Shown here: piece after piece, positions 34,607 through 43,018 of the stretch
How positions within the stretch are numbered: position 1 is the first letter of the stretch
How the letters are laid out: each line of letters opens with the position of its first letter
Origin: Bacillota bacterium
Lineage (GTDB): Bacteria > Bacillota_A > Clostridia > Lachnospirales > Lachnospiraceae
DNA: 52,656 bases
Assembly (NCBI GenBank): GCA_023443925.1
Contig: JAEZSL010000247.1
Coordinates: 1 to 52,656, forward strand
Direction of reading: 5' to 3'
Translations under genes and position numbers: made by a program
Notes under the pieces: generated by a model
The model's database searches: none
What the model was told of the DNA's origin: nothing
Seen by the model: the letters and a program-made list of their open reading frames with translations, nothing else

Positions 34607-35581
34607 CTAATGAGTAATAACTTCTTTTAATACTTCATAATAATCACGGGTTTTACCCTCCGACTTCGCATTAAAGAATACCGTCAGATTATCCAGACTA
34701 ATGGAGATATATAAAGGAGTATCCTTATATAGGTAGTCTTTAGCCTTGCCGTATCCTTCATAATAAAAATCTCCCAGGAGATAGGTATCCGTACCGGCAC
34801 CATTCGTCCTTCTTCCATCTTCAGGCAACCCTTCGTTTAAGGTAATCTCCTTTACTTCCTCCGTACGGAACTGATAACCGTAAAGAGGAGCCTTTATCTG
34901 TATATTCTCACCATCAATGGTTAGTTTAAAGGTCGAAAAGTCCATAACAGCAAATACCAGAATAACTCCCCCCAGTACAAAACCTGAGAATGCCAATATA
35001 CCAATTAATAATACCTTAGCTCCTCTGGCGGCCATATTCAGAGATGTACCTCCTTGAAAACGACTCTTAATTATCGTTTTCTTGTCTTCCGGATTGTAAT
35101 AATAACCTTTGAGCCAATACTTATCATCATCTACAAAGATAAGCTCCGTACTATCAGTTAACAGCCTGTGTTTCTGAAACCAGGACAGAATTTTTTTATC
35201 CTTCAGGATTTCCTCTCCCCCATCTTCAGAAAACCAGCGATTTCTGCTTTTCACCAGCATAAGCTTCCTGCCGTAGTATTGAACACAGTAAAAGCATAGC
35301 CACATATACAGAATAAACCATATGCTCATAACAGTGATCAGTATAGAGGTATATTCAATAAATATAATTGGTATCATGGCAGCGAAAAAAATGGCAAGTA
35401 TAATACGGCTGCTCTTTTGAAAGATCTTAAATATTTCCTTAACCTCCGATTGATTTCTATATTCAGCGGAAAGTCTGATTCCAAGCAGCAAGTTTTTGTC
35501 TGCCTTTACAGAATATTGTACAGACAAATATAAAGTAACCAGCATGATTAACATAGTGAAGATAATGATAAACTGAAACAT
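34607..35581 (-). CDS. Membrane protein with a C-terminal PH-like domain
   Basis: A 324-residue protein. Membrane helices lie at about 2-22, 58-75, 80-105 and 190-220. The soluble C-terminal region (about 220-324) has the pattern of bacterial PH domains: FKLTIDGENIQIKAPLYGYQFRTEEVKEITL, then a charged loop and the closing PLYISISLDNLTVFFNAKSEGKTRDYYEVLKE-type helix. No enzyme motif is visible. It follows the DUF3800-like gene by 43 bases on the same strand, so the two are probably co-expressed. The function of either is unknown. Confidence 0.7.
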   Translation of the reverse strand: MFQFIIIFTMLIMLVTLYLSVQYSVKADKNLLLGIRLSAEYRNQSEVKEIFKIFQKSSRIILAIFFAAMIPIIFIEYTSILITVMSIWFILYMWLCFYCVQYYGRKLMLVKSRNRWFSEDGGEEILKDKKILSWFQKHRLLTDSTELIFVDDDKYWLKGYYYNPEDKKTIIKSRFQGGTSLNMAARGAKVLLIGILAFSGFVLGGVILVFAVMDFSTFKLTIDGENIQIKAPLYGYQFRTEEVKEITLNEGLPEDGRRTNGAGTDTYLLGDFYYEGYGKAKDYLYKDTPLYISISLDNLTVFFNAKSEGKTRDYYEVLKEVITH

Positions 35582-35624
35582 TCCATTTTCCTTTCTTTAC
35601 ATAATCGTATAGGACTGAAAAATT

Positions 35625-36785
35625 CTACAGATCAAAGTATTCTTTTAAGCTGCTATATTCCGTACTGGCAAATAAGTCCAATTCTCCGTCCGTCCCCTGG
35701 CTTATATTATCCCTGCATTTTTTTAACCGTGCTAACATGGGCATAATAATACTGGTTCCATGATTGATAAAATCATATAATTCTTCTTCCCTGGACGGTA
35801 TTTTATAACCCTTGGGAGAACTGGCAATGATAACACCTTCATCTCTTAATTTAGCAATTATTCTCGTACGGAAATACTGCATACTGACACTTTTACCAGT
35901 CCGGTACCGCAGATTACCGATTAATTCCCTGGTTGATATATAGCTTCCGGTATTATTATTTAGAAAACGGAAACTCAAGTATTTTAGTACAATAATCTGA
36001 TTGAGCCTATCTTCCTCCTCCGTATTCTTATACTTATCCAGAAAGTGCTGCATTTGCTCCTGGCAGATCTTTATTATTCGGTTATTATAGGTACCATTAC
36101 CCCCTTTTTCCGTTACGGTGTCGGTCAGGTCCTTGGGGTAGTGTTCAATTCTTATTATCTTTTTATCAAGTATCCTTAAATAATTCGGTATATCATTACG
36201 TTTTTCTGCTTCATATAAAGAAGAGAGGGTATTATTTATAAATTCTGCCATCCAAATCAATGCCCCATGGTTATTCTCTTCCAGGTAAAATTCCCTTTCT
36301 CCGAACAAATCCGGAACATCTTCATTTGCCCGCACATACTGTAAAAAGCTTTCCAGATATTCATTCCCGGCTCCATTCCCAGAGCCGCCTTCATTTCCGC
36401 AGACTGCCAGTTTCCGAAACCCATACCGCAGTTCTTTATGTACCAGATTATGAATGAACTTATAAAAGGCTTCTTTTTGCATGGGACCAATATTGTCATA
36501 TATTTTTTTCTTGTCCGCCACGACTGAAAATAAATTAAACTCGTCCCCAAGCAATTCCTCCAGAATCTTGCATCTTAGCCCATGGCTGAGTGAATCAGGT
36601 GCGGCCGGCTTTTCTTCTCCTTGAAAATTAGCCCGGATGATTTCATTCACATGATCTTTTAACACATCCAGCCTGGATTCCGGAATAAGAACGGTTGTTA
36701 CCGTCATATAGCCGGAAACTCCTGCCTGACCAAATTGGAATCCATAATTCCCCGCACTTGCAATATAAGCATACATACGCTCCAT
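35625..36785 (-). CDS. DUF3800-like protein with a degenerate active site and C-terminal winged helix
   Basis: A 386-residue soluble protein. The N-terminal half follows the DUF3800 (RNase H-like) order: an opening strand, GYMTVTTVLIPES, the helix with HGLRCKILEELLG, then NLFSVVADKKKIYD and a KEAFYKFIHNLVHKEL helix. Where DUF3800 proteins have the acidic opening motif DESGD, this one reads ASAGN, so the predicted metal ligands are lost. Residues about 255-360 form a helical, winged-helix-like domain (STRELIGNLRYRTGKSVSMQYFRTRI). GGGAGG precedes the ATG. This looks like a nuclease-derived sensor or regulator, which is an inference from weak similarity. Confidence 0.55.
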   Translation of the reverse strand: MERMYAYIASAGNYGFQFGQAGVSGYMTVTTVLIPESRLDVLKDHVNEIIRANFQGEEKPAAPDSLSHGLRCKILEELLGDEFNLFSVVADKKKIYDNIGPMQKEAFYKFIHNLVHKELRYGFRKLAVCGNEGGSGNGAGNEYLESFLQYVRANEDVPDLFGEREFYLEENNHGALIWMAEFINNTLSSLYEAEKRNDIPNYLRILDKKIIRIEHYPKDLTDTVTEKGGNGTYNNRIIKICQEQMQHFLDKYKNTEEEDRLNQIIVLKYLSFRFLNNNTGSYISTRELIGNLRYRTGKSVSMQYFRTRIIAKLRDEGVIIASSPKGYKIPSREEELYDFINHGTSIIMPMLARLKKCRDNISQGTDGELDLFASTEYSSLKEYFDL

Positions 36786-37286
36786 ATTAACACCTCCCGT
36801 TTCAGTTTAAAATTCCCCCCGTACCGCCTGTAACCTTTCCCTTATTATATCATTTATTTACTGGATTTTACAGCTCTCTTTTATCCGGATGATAAAAATT
36901 ATAAGATTATCAGATGGTAAAGAAGTTAGAATTTAGTTTGATGCATAGGCTATATTGTAATCGTTTCAAAATTAAATTTAGATGAAATTAATGAATCCGG
37001 AGTTATCCCATTACTTTTTCAGAAGTACGTTACATTATTAATAGCCCTTAGGTTAAATATTCAAATTTGTGGCGTAATATATCTATAAGGGATGTTCAGA
37101 ACCGTGTATGTTTTATGACACACCAAAGCAGTTTCAATATTATTAAAGTTAAACAGCTGCCGATTGGGAACTTTCATCACTTTTATAAGTGCAGCAATTC
37201 CCCGAAATGGCAGCCATTTTATTAATTTGATTATGAGTTTTGTTGATTTTTTATTTCCAAAGAAACTTTACATTTCTCTTCGTAAT
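36786..37286. other. 500-base AT-rich spacer without genes
   Basis: No frame with a ribosome site, no strong hairpin and no repeat shared with other parts of the window is seen. It separates the DUF3800-like gene start from the 3' end of the IclR gene (both minus strand). It presumably contains the promoter of the former near 36840-36910. Confidence 0.5.
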
Positions 37287-38057
37287 TTATCGTAATGTAA
37301 AATCTGTATGTGCAAAATAGTCTTCCAGTTCTTTTTTCGTTATTAACAGGTTATTCCTGATATCCTCCAGTTTTTTATCATTGCACCGAAATACAGGAAT
37401 CGCTACACTAAGCGCCGCTATAATCTTTGCCTCTTTACGGATAGCAACAGCTACGCATTGTACATCCATATTGGATTCTTCGCATTCATAAGCGATATCA
37501 TCTTTGCGGTAACCGCTCAGCTGTTCATACAGCGTATCAAATTCGGTAATGGTATTGCCTGTCAGCTTTTTTAGACCAACGGGATAGATTGTTTTTAATT
37601 CTTCCAGGGAATAATCCATTAGCAGCGCCTTGCCGATTCCTGTTCCGTAAGCCGGCAGAGTTTTGCCTACCATGGATATCATACGAATTGCCTGTGGGGA
37701 ATCCTTTTTAAGCAGATAAACCACATTTCCTTTATCCAGTATTGCAAAATGAACCGTCTCCCGGCACTGCTCTACTATTCCGGTAATCTTCTCTTCCACA
37801 TATTTTAAACTGTCTTCCCGATTTACATAGGACATGCCCACTTGAAATGCCGCCGGGCCGATCCGGTAAAGGCCGGTTTTTTCATCCAGAAGCAGAAAAT
37901 GCTGCGCTTTTAACGTCTGCAGTATGGGAAATATGCTTCCCTTCGGTGCCCCAGTCAATTCCGCCAGTTTTGATAAGGTATAACCGTCCTGGTTTCCGGC
38001 AGCCAGTTGAAGAATAGACAAAACCCTTGCTGTAGATCTATGTTCCGTATATCCCAT
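37287..38057 (-). CDS. IclR-family regulator, probably of galactonate catabolism
   Basis: A 256-residue IclR protein. The N-terminal winged helix covers 6-65 (ARVLSILQLAAGNQDGYTLSKLAELTGAPKGSIFPIL), and the effector domain spans about 85-250 with LPAYGTGIGKALLMDY. AAAAGGAG precedes the ATG, and the gene follows dgoA by 27 bases, so it is probably part of the dgo transcript. E. coli uses a GntR-type DgoR for this pathway; an IclR protein here would be a non-orthologous replacement. The likely ligand is galactonate or a downstream keto-acid (inference). Confidence 0.9.
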   Translation of the reverse strand: MGYTEHRSTARVLSILQLAAGNQDGYTLSKLAELTGAPKGSIFPILQTLKAQHFLLLDEKTGLYRIGPAAFQVGMSYVNREDSLKYVEEKITGIVEQCRETVHFAILDKGNVVYLLKKDSPQAIRMISMVGKTLPAYGTGIGKALLMDYSLEELKTIYPVGLKKLTGNTITEFDTLYEQLSGYRKDDIAYECEESNMDVQCVAVAIRKEAKIIAALSVAIPVFRCNDKKLEDIRNNLLITKKELEDYFAHTDFTLR

Positions 38058-38084
38058 ACTTTCTCCTTTTCATCTTGTATTCTT

Positions 38085-38708
38085 CTACTTTTCCATAACG
38101 CACAAAGCAAGAAGTTCCTTTGCGTAGGCCGTTGCTTTGGAATAATCTCCGTCTTCCGGTATTCTGCAAAGACTGCCGCCAACTCCAAGACCAACCGCTC
38201 CGGCAGCCAGATAGTCTGCCGCATTCCCGGTATGGATGCCCCCTACAGCCAGTATTTTTGCTTCACTTAAAGCTGCAAGTACATCCTTAAGATACCCGGC
38301 TCCCATGGCACCGGCCGGAAAAAGCTTAATATACCGGCTTCCGTAACTCATAGCCTCCACGATCTCAGTGGGAGTGAATGCCCCGGGAGTGATAAACAAA
38401 TCATTTGATACACAGTACTGTATCACTTCCTTATTTACATTAGGTGTAACAATAAATTCCGCTCCTGCCGCGGCAGCTTCTTTTGCTGCTTGGAGATTTA
38501 AAACCGTACCCGCACCGATGTGCATAATACCATCAAATTTTTCTCTTAACCGGCTGATGGATTTTAGGGCATCCGGCGAATTAAGCGTAACTTCTGCAAG
38601 CATAATTCCGCCCTCATACAGAGCCTGAATCAGCTTTTCCAGGGGAACTCCTGCCGCTCCCCTGGATATAGCGATAACCCGGGTGTTTAAAAATTGCTGT
38701 TCTATCAT
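38085..38708 (-). CDS. dgoA: 2-dehydro-3-deoxy-6-phosphogalactonate aldolase (KDPG aldolase family)
   Basis: A 207-residue class I aldolase with a TIM-barrel fold. The catalytic E39 (AEVTL), the GAGTVL strand (66-71), the TPN motif and the Schiff-base K128 in YIKLFPAG are all present. The length matches E. coli DgoA (205). It should cleave KDPGal to pyruvate and glyceraldehyde 3-phosphate. Position after dgoD and dgoK favours this substrate over KDPG, though sequence alone cannot separate them. The start has a weak ribosome site (GGG, 6 bases away). The 279-base gap to dgoK (38709-38987) holds no recognised gene and may carry an internal promoter. Confidence 0.88.
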   Translation of the reverse strand: MIEQQFLNTRVIAISRGAAGVPLEKLIQALYEGGIMLAEVTLNSPDALKSISRLREKFDGIMHIGAGTVLNLQAAKEAAAAGAEFIVTPNVNKEVIQYCVSNDLFITPGAFTPTEIVEAMSYGSRYIKLFPAGAMGAGYLKDVLAALSEAKILAVGGIHTGNAADYLAAGAVGLGVGGSLCRIPEDGDYSKATAYAKELLALCVMEK

Positions 38709-38987
38709 ATTTTACCCGTATAGTATCCCATGATTGCCTGGAATACTGCCACAGTATAAATGCGAGAAATACATCGTGGCAACCTTTCATTTATATTTTT
38801 GTAAAAATACTCTTCCCGTCACATTATGCCGCTGCTACGACATTGACTGGGAAGTTTAGTAGTATCCTCTGTGATCAGCTCGAACTGTTTATCGGGTATA
38901 AGTACGAAGATGTTTTGTCTTTACTGTTAACCTGTTCTGCTCGGCTTATCCCGCAATTCCATAATTTATATTTTCAATCTTTTTATT

Positions 38988-39962
38988 CTATTTATCCTGT
39001 ATATATCTGCGGATTATCTGGACTCCCTTAAAACTCAGCCATTCGCTTTCTTCATAAGGTATAATTTCTGTCTTAAACCGGGGGATTTTAACCAGCAAAG
39101 GCAGACAGATTAGAAATGTTTGAATAAAAGCCTCTCTCCCATACAAAATACATTTGTCTGCCTTCTGCTCCAGCAGAGGTATAAATGCCTGTAAATCCGT
39201 ATACATGACAGCGCCAAAGATATAGGAGAGTACCTGCTCTTTTCCCGCCTTACCTGCCACCTGTCTTATTCTTCCCTGAAACATGGATCTGGATATATTG
39301 TTTTTTTCGGTTTCTTTAAATCCCGCTTTTACATATTCTTCGTCCAGGTCAAAGGCTTCCGGCAGGCCCCCGGCGGAACTTTTTAATATAGTATGATTTA
39401 GAATAGCCCAGAGCAGCTCGCCGCCGATGGTTGTGATTGAATTTTGTATGCTTTCATCCCGATAAAACATTAATTTATTATGGGAGCCAAAATGCAGAAA
39501 TAGAAGGGATTTTGCTTCATCCTCCTGTTTCAGGGCGCCGAATATTTCCACTTCCTCGCCCCTCATCATATCAATGCCTATAGCTGGCTGATTATGAAAC
39601 CGGATACCGGGAATGAAATGGAACACCCCCTCCTCACAGATTTCCGGTATACTCATATTCCGGATACTTTGAGACAGCGACTGTAGAGATGCCGGAGCTT
39701 CAATATGGTCTAATTCAAATAATCCGGCATTGGAGGTAATCATACCCGATGCGTAAATATCGGTTATGGCACAATGATATTGTTCTTTCAGTGCTGCTAT
39801 TTTTTCCTTAACAGCCGTTTTCAGTTGTTCATTCGCGCCGGACGAATCGGCACTGGACGCCCCCACTTTACATATTGTGCGTGATATAACCGTATCCCGG
39901 TCCAACAGGGTAAACCGTGTATTGGTAGTTCCTCCGTCAATGATTAAACTATATTCTTTCAC
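38988..39962 (-). CDS. dgoK: 2-dehydro-3-deoxygalactonokinase
   Basis: A 324-residue sugar-acid kinase of the DgoK family. The phosphate-binding loop DGGTTNTRFTLLD is at the N-terminus, and GIDMMRGEEVEIFGAL and GSHNKLMFY lie in the middle, as in DgoK. The C-terminal half is looser but of normal length. The start is set at GTG 39962, which has GGAGG about 7 bases upstream; a GTG two codons earlier is too close. It phosphorylates 2-keto-3-deoxygalactonate made by DgoD. It starts 39 bases after dgoD in the same operon. Confidence 0.92.
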   Translation of the reverse strand: MKEYSLIIDGGTTNTRFTLLDRDTVISRTICKVGASSADSSGANEQLKTAVKEKIAALKEQYHCAITDIYASGMITSNAGLFELDHIEAPASLQSLSQSIRNMSIPEICEEGVFHFIPGIRFHNQPAIGIDMMRGEEVEIFGALKQEDEAKSLLFLHFGSHNKLMFYRDESIQNSITTIGGELLWAILNHTILKSSAGGLPEAFDLDEEYVKAGFKETEKNNISRSMFQGRIRQVAGKAGKEQVLSYIFGAVMYTDLQAFIPLLEQKADKCILYGREAFIQTFLICLPLLVKIPRFKTEIIPYEESEWLSFKGVQIIRRYIQDK

Positions 39963-40001
39963 CTTCACCCTCCTTTATACGGCTTCCTATGTGTCCATCT
40001 T

Positions 40002-41150
40002 TTACCACTCAGCGATGGTGCCGTCCTGATTTCTCCATACCGGGTTTTTCCAGTTATGACCGATTCTGTCTAACTCCCTTACTTTATCCTCATCAATATC
40101 AATGCCAAGTCCCGGTTTATCCGGTAAGCTTACATATCCGTCTTTATATTCAAACACCGTCGGATCTTTCAGAAAGTCCATTAAGTCATTTCCCTGGTTA
40201 TAGTGGATGCCCAGACTCTGTTCCTGAATTATTGCATTGGGCGTACAGGCATCTAATTGGATACAGGACGCCAGTGCAATTGGGCCTAAGGGGCAATGAG
40301 GTGCTACCGCCACGTCATATGCTTCTGCCATGGCTGCGATCTTTTTACATTCCAGAATACCACCCGCATGGGATAGATCCGGCTGAATAATATTAACGAC
40401 TCCCTGCTCGAAGATCTTTTTAAAATCCCATCTGGTAAAGAGTCTCTCTCCGGTGGCGATGGGAGCTGTGGTATAAGATGCGATCTCCTTAAAAGCCTCA
40501 TAGTTCTCGCAAAGTACCGGTTCTTCCACGAACATCAGATGGTAGGGATTTAGTTCCTGCACCAGAATTTTTGCCATGGCCTTATGTACTCTTCCATGAA
40601 AGTCTACCGCGATACCAAAATCTTCGCCGCAGGCTTCCCGTATGGAGGCAACCCGTTCCACAACCCCTCTGACCTTGCTGTAATCGTCAATATAATTCAG
40701 TTCACCGGTGGCATTCATCTTGATTGCTGAAAATCCCTGGTCCTGTTTCTCTTTGGCCAGCACTGCAACTTCATCCGGCTTTTCACCGCCAATCCAGGAA
40801 TATACCTTGATGCGGTCTCTGCAGGCTCCTCCCAGGAGTTCATACACCGGGGCATTATAATACTTTCCTTTAATATCCCAGAGTGCCTGTTCAATGCCCG
40901 AAATTGCGGATGTTAGTACAGGGCCGCCCCGATAGAAACCAGAGCGGTATAATACCTGCCAGATGTCCTCAATTTTATTGGGGTTTGCTCCGATCAAATA
41001 AGAACTTAACTCCTCAACAGCAGCTTTTACCGTATCCGCACGACCTTCCACAACAGGCTCCCCCCAGCCTTCATACCCCTCATCCGTGGATATCTTTAGA
41101 AATAACCATCTTGGCGGAACTTTAAATAACTCTAGTTTTGTAATCTTCAT
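40002..41150 (-). CDS. dgoD: D-galactonate dehydratase
   Basis: A 382-residue enolase-superfamily enzyme, the same length as E. coli DgoD and highly similar to it throughout (opening MKITKLELFKVPPRW). Metal ligands and acid/base residues are present in VDFHGR, FVEEPV, TGERL and APHCPLGPIA. It dehydrates galactonate to 2-keto-3-deoxygalactonate. The ATG at 41150 has GGGAG 5 bases upstream. A longer frame from 41186 adds 12 residues that are merely translation of the leader hairpin at 41151-41180. It heads the operon with dgoK, dgoA and IclR. No galactonate transporter or galactose dehydrogenase is in the window. Confidence 0.96.
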   Translation of the reverse strand: MKITKLELFKVPPRWLFLKISTDEGYEGWGEPVVEGRADTVKAAVEELSSYLIGANPNKIEDIWQVLYRSGFYRGGPVLTSAISGIEQALWDIKGKYYNAPVYELLGGACRDRIKVYSWIGGEKPDEVAVLAKEKQDQGFSAIKMNATGELNYIDDYSKVRGVVERVASIREACGEDFGIAVDFHGRVHKAMAKILVQELNPYHLMFVEEPVLCENYEAFKEIASYTTAPIATGERLFTRWDFKKIFEQGVVNIIQPDLSHAGGILECKKIAAMAEAYDVAVAPHCPLGPIALASCIQLDACTPNAIIQEQSLGIHYNQGNDLMDFLKDPTVFEYKDGYVSLPDKPGLGIDIDEDKVRELDRIGHNWKNPVWRNQDGTIAEW

Positions 41151-41180
41151 AATATCTCCCATCTGCGCACCCTTGTGCAC
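41151..41180 (-). promoter_or_regulatory. Leader hairpin with embedded ribosome site before dgoD
   Basis: On the minus strand GTGCAC-AAGG-GTGCGC (41180-41165) forms a 6-bp stem with one G-U pair. It is followed by AGATGGGAG and then, 5 bases on, the dgoD ATG. The AGATGGGAG end is identical to that in the repeats at 9346-9483 and 13498-13567, although the AT-rich half of the repeat is absent here. Confidence 0.75.
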
Positions 41181-41228
41181 CTTCATACCAGGATAAAATA
41201 ATATCCTGTTTCAATCTTATTTATTTTG

Positions 41229-41257
41229 TTCGTATATACAAACAGTATTCGTATATA
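41229..41257. promoter_or_regulatory. Candidate operator in the dgo promoter
   Basis: TTCGTATATA occurs twice in direct repeat (41229-41238 and 41248-41257), 19 bases apart, with GTATATAC as a small palindrome in the first. The site is 80-110 bases upstream of dgoD. IclR is the obvious candidate binder. The remaining 41258-41535 stretch shows no gene. Confidence 0.4.
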
Positions 41258-41535
41258 ATTCTTTCCTTATAATAACACAGCCCCTTCCGTACCGCAAGCG
41301 GCAATATCAGAAAGGACATTTATAAATAAAACAATTTTATATAGTCATAACAGACAATGGAATCATTCAACCATACAGGGCTGTTTATCTACCTCATATA
41401 GACCTTTGAATTTGCCACCAGTCAAAGACCTCCGTTAGTTGGATGATCGTATATCAACAAACTGCCGGACACCCTGCTGTTATAATATAGAAAATGATTT
41501 GTCATAAAAGCATCAAATTAATTTTTTTATTTCTA

Positions 41536-41588
41536 TTGACAAAAGTAAGATAAAAATGTATTATAGATATAAACAGTCTTTAATATCT
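41536..41588 (+). promoter_or_regulatory. Promoter and possible self-operator of the Rrf2 gene
   Basis: TTGACA (41536-41541), a 17-base spacer and TATTAT (41559-41564) make a near-consensus sigma-A promoter. Just downstream, AGATAT (41565-41570) and ATATCT (41583-41588) form an inverted repeat around AAACAGTCTT. The 14-base word acagtctttaatat (41573-41586) recurs at 42070-42083, after rrf2. Confidence 0.7.
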
Positions 41589-41613
41589 ATTGAATAGAGA
41601 GGAGGATTTATAT

Positions 41614-42021
41614 ATGAAATACACAAAGGCAACTAATTATGCTCTGCACATTATGGGGTACATGGTAAGATATGAAGGCAAGGATAATCTAAGTTTACAG
41701 CCATTGGCGAATCACATGAACATATCTCCTACTTATCTTTCGAAGATATTAACCCAGCTTGTCAAAGCAGATCTTATACAATCCACTCCCGGAGTGAATG
41801 GCGGATATAGTCTGCGTAAAAGGAAAGAAGATATCTCTTTTCTTGATGTAATACATGCAATTGAGGGTAGCGGCGCCTTATTTACCTGTGAAGTAGATGA
41901 GGAAGAATGCTGTTTTCAGAAAATTATGCAGGAAGCAGAAAGTCAGATGGAACACTACCTGAAGGAAAAAACAATATATAAAGCAGTAAAAGACATACCT
42001 GCTCATGGCACCTGTGACTAA
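41614..42021 (+). CDS. Rrf2-family transcriptional regulator
   Basis: A 135-residue Rrf2 protein. The winged helix covers about 1-75 (YTKATNYALHIMGYM, LSLQPLANHMNISPTYLSKILTQLVKADLI, GVNGGYSLRK). Three cysteines lie in TCEVDEEECC, with one more near the C-terminus (HGTCD). Spacing differs from the IscR C-x5-C-x5-C cluster, so iron-sulfur binding is uncertain; thiol sensing is equally possible. The ATG at 41614 has GAGGAGG upstream; an earlier start at 41590 has none. It may control itself and the downstream methyltransferase and MATE genes through the shared 14-base word. Confidence 0.92.
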   Translation: MKYTKATNYALHIMGYMVRYEGKDNLSLQPLANHMNISPTYLSKILTQLVKADLIQSTPGVNGGYSLRKRKEDISFLDVIHAIEGSGALFTCEVDEEECCFQKIMQEAESQMEHYLKEKTIYKAVKDIPAHGTCD

Positions 42022-42397
42022 CAGGTGTCATATGGGGTATAAATTTTTTTACGACAATCAAAGACATTTACAGTCTTTAATATATTCAATTCAAGGAATG
42101 TCAACTAATCCAAGGATAGGTGTATTCATGACAGTACAAATTATACAAAAGAAAGCATATAAGTTGTAGTTCATTTTGAGACTTCTTGATGGGCGTCCTG
42201 CTGGCTTTTAGCTCACTTGATAGAAGAAAATACGAATCAAAGAATTGATGTCAAAGCTGCCAAGGCGGCTTCAGATATAGGTGATTAAATAGGTGATTGC
42301 AAAACTATTTACTTTTTAATATACCATACAATTGATACAACAATGGTGTTTCGCAATAACCTGACTTGAAAACAAATAAAAAGGAGAGAGAAAACAC
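42022..42397 (+). other. Spacer with a repeated Rrf2-associated word
   Basis: It contains acagtctttaatat at 42070-42083, identical to the Rrf2 promoter region, nested between GACATT and AATGTC. Further on, a broken frame reads ...RLLDGRPAGF followed by a stop near 42210, which looks like decayed coding sequence of unknown origin. AAAGGAG at 42380-42386 is the ribosome site of the methyltransferase. No intact gene is seen. Confidence 0.5.
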
Positions 42398-43006
42398 ATG
42401 TCAAATTATAACCATCACTCACATAATGATCAAGTTATGAATGACCAAAATTTCATGAAGAAAATTGACTTTCTGGATGGAGTTATTAGAAAAAAAATGC
42501 TTCCACCGGAGGAAATATTAAATCTGCTTCCGATGCAGAAAAAAAGCTGCGTTCTGGATGCAGGTGCCGGTTCCGGATATCTTACGATTCCCGCTGCTAA
42601 ACGCACCGATGGAACAGTTTATGCATTGGATATGGATCCGCGAATGCTAAATGTAATTCGTTCAAAAGCAATATCCGAGAATATCACAAACATTCAATTG
42701 ATACAAGGAGGGATTGCACCCATCCCCATGGCTGATAACTCCGTTGATGTGGTATTAGCCTCTCTTATCCTGCATGAGGTTGGGCCACTCTCTCCCGTAC
42801 TAGGTCAAATGCACCGGGTACTTAAAGTGGGAGGATATTTTCTGTGTATAGAATATGAAAAAGATGAAAGCGTCGTTGAAGGACCACCTATGCATATTCG
42901 TATTCCATCAGCTGAAATGGAAAAAGAACTTATTTCTGCCGGATTTATTATTGAACAAAAAAGATTTATTAAAGAAACTATCTATATCATAACAGCTAGA
43001 AAATAA
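42398..43006 (+). CDS. Class I SAM-dependent methyltransferase
   Basis: A 202-residue methyltransferase with the Rossmann motifs VLDAGAGSGYLTIPAA (motif I), VYALDMDPRML (motif II), DNSVDVVLASLILHEV (motif IV) and LKVGGYFLCIEYEK. The N-terminus is histidine/asparagine-rich (NYNHHSHND), unusual for the family and perhaps metal-responsive. The small-molecule type fold suggests methylation of a metabolite, quinone or metalloid, and the substrate cannot be told. It is 12 bases upstream of the MATE exporter and downstream of Rrf2, so methylation followed by export is an attractive but unproven idea. Confidence 0.88.
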   Translation: MSNYNHHSHNDQVMNDQNFMKKIDFLDGVIRKKMLPPEEILNLLPMQKKSCVLDAGAGSGYLTIPAAKRTDGTVYALDMDPRMLNVIRSKAISENITNIQLIQGGIAPIPMADNSVDVVLASLILHEVGPLSPVLGQMHRVLKVGGYFLCIEYEKDESVVEGPPMHIRIPSAEMEKELISAGFIIEQKRFIKETIYIITARK

Positions 43007-43018
43007 GAGGATTTTATT

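Noticed and set aside
38709..38987. A hidden gene between dgoA and dgoK
   Set aside because: Frames on either strand lack ribosome sites and recognisable motifs.
41151..41186. N-terminal extension of DgoD starting at 41186
   Set aside because: The added residues are a translation of the hairpin; the ATG at 41150 gives the standard 382-residue enzyme with a good ribosome site.
42130..42230. A conjugative-element remnant from the RLLDGRPAGF reading
   Set aside because: The similarity is to a short word only and the frame is broken by stops; no other mobile-element genes are nearby.
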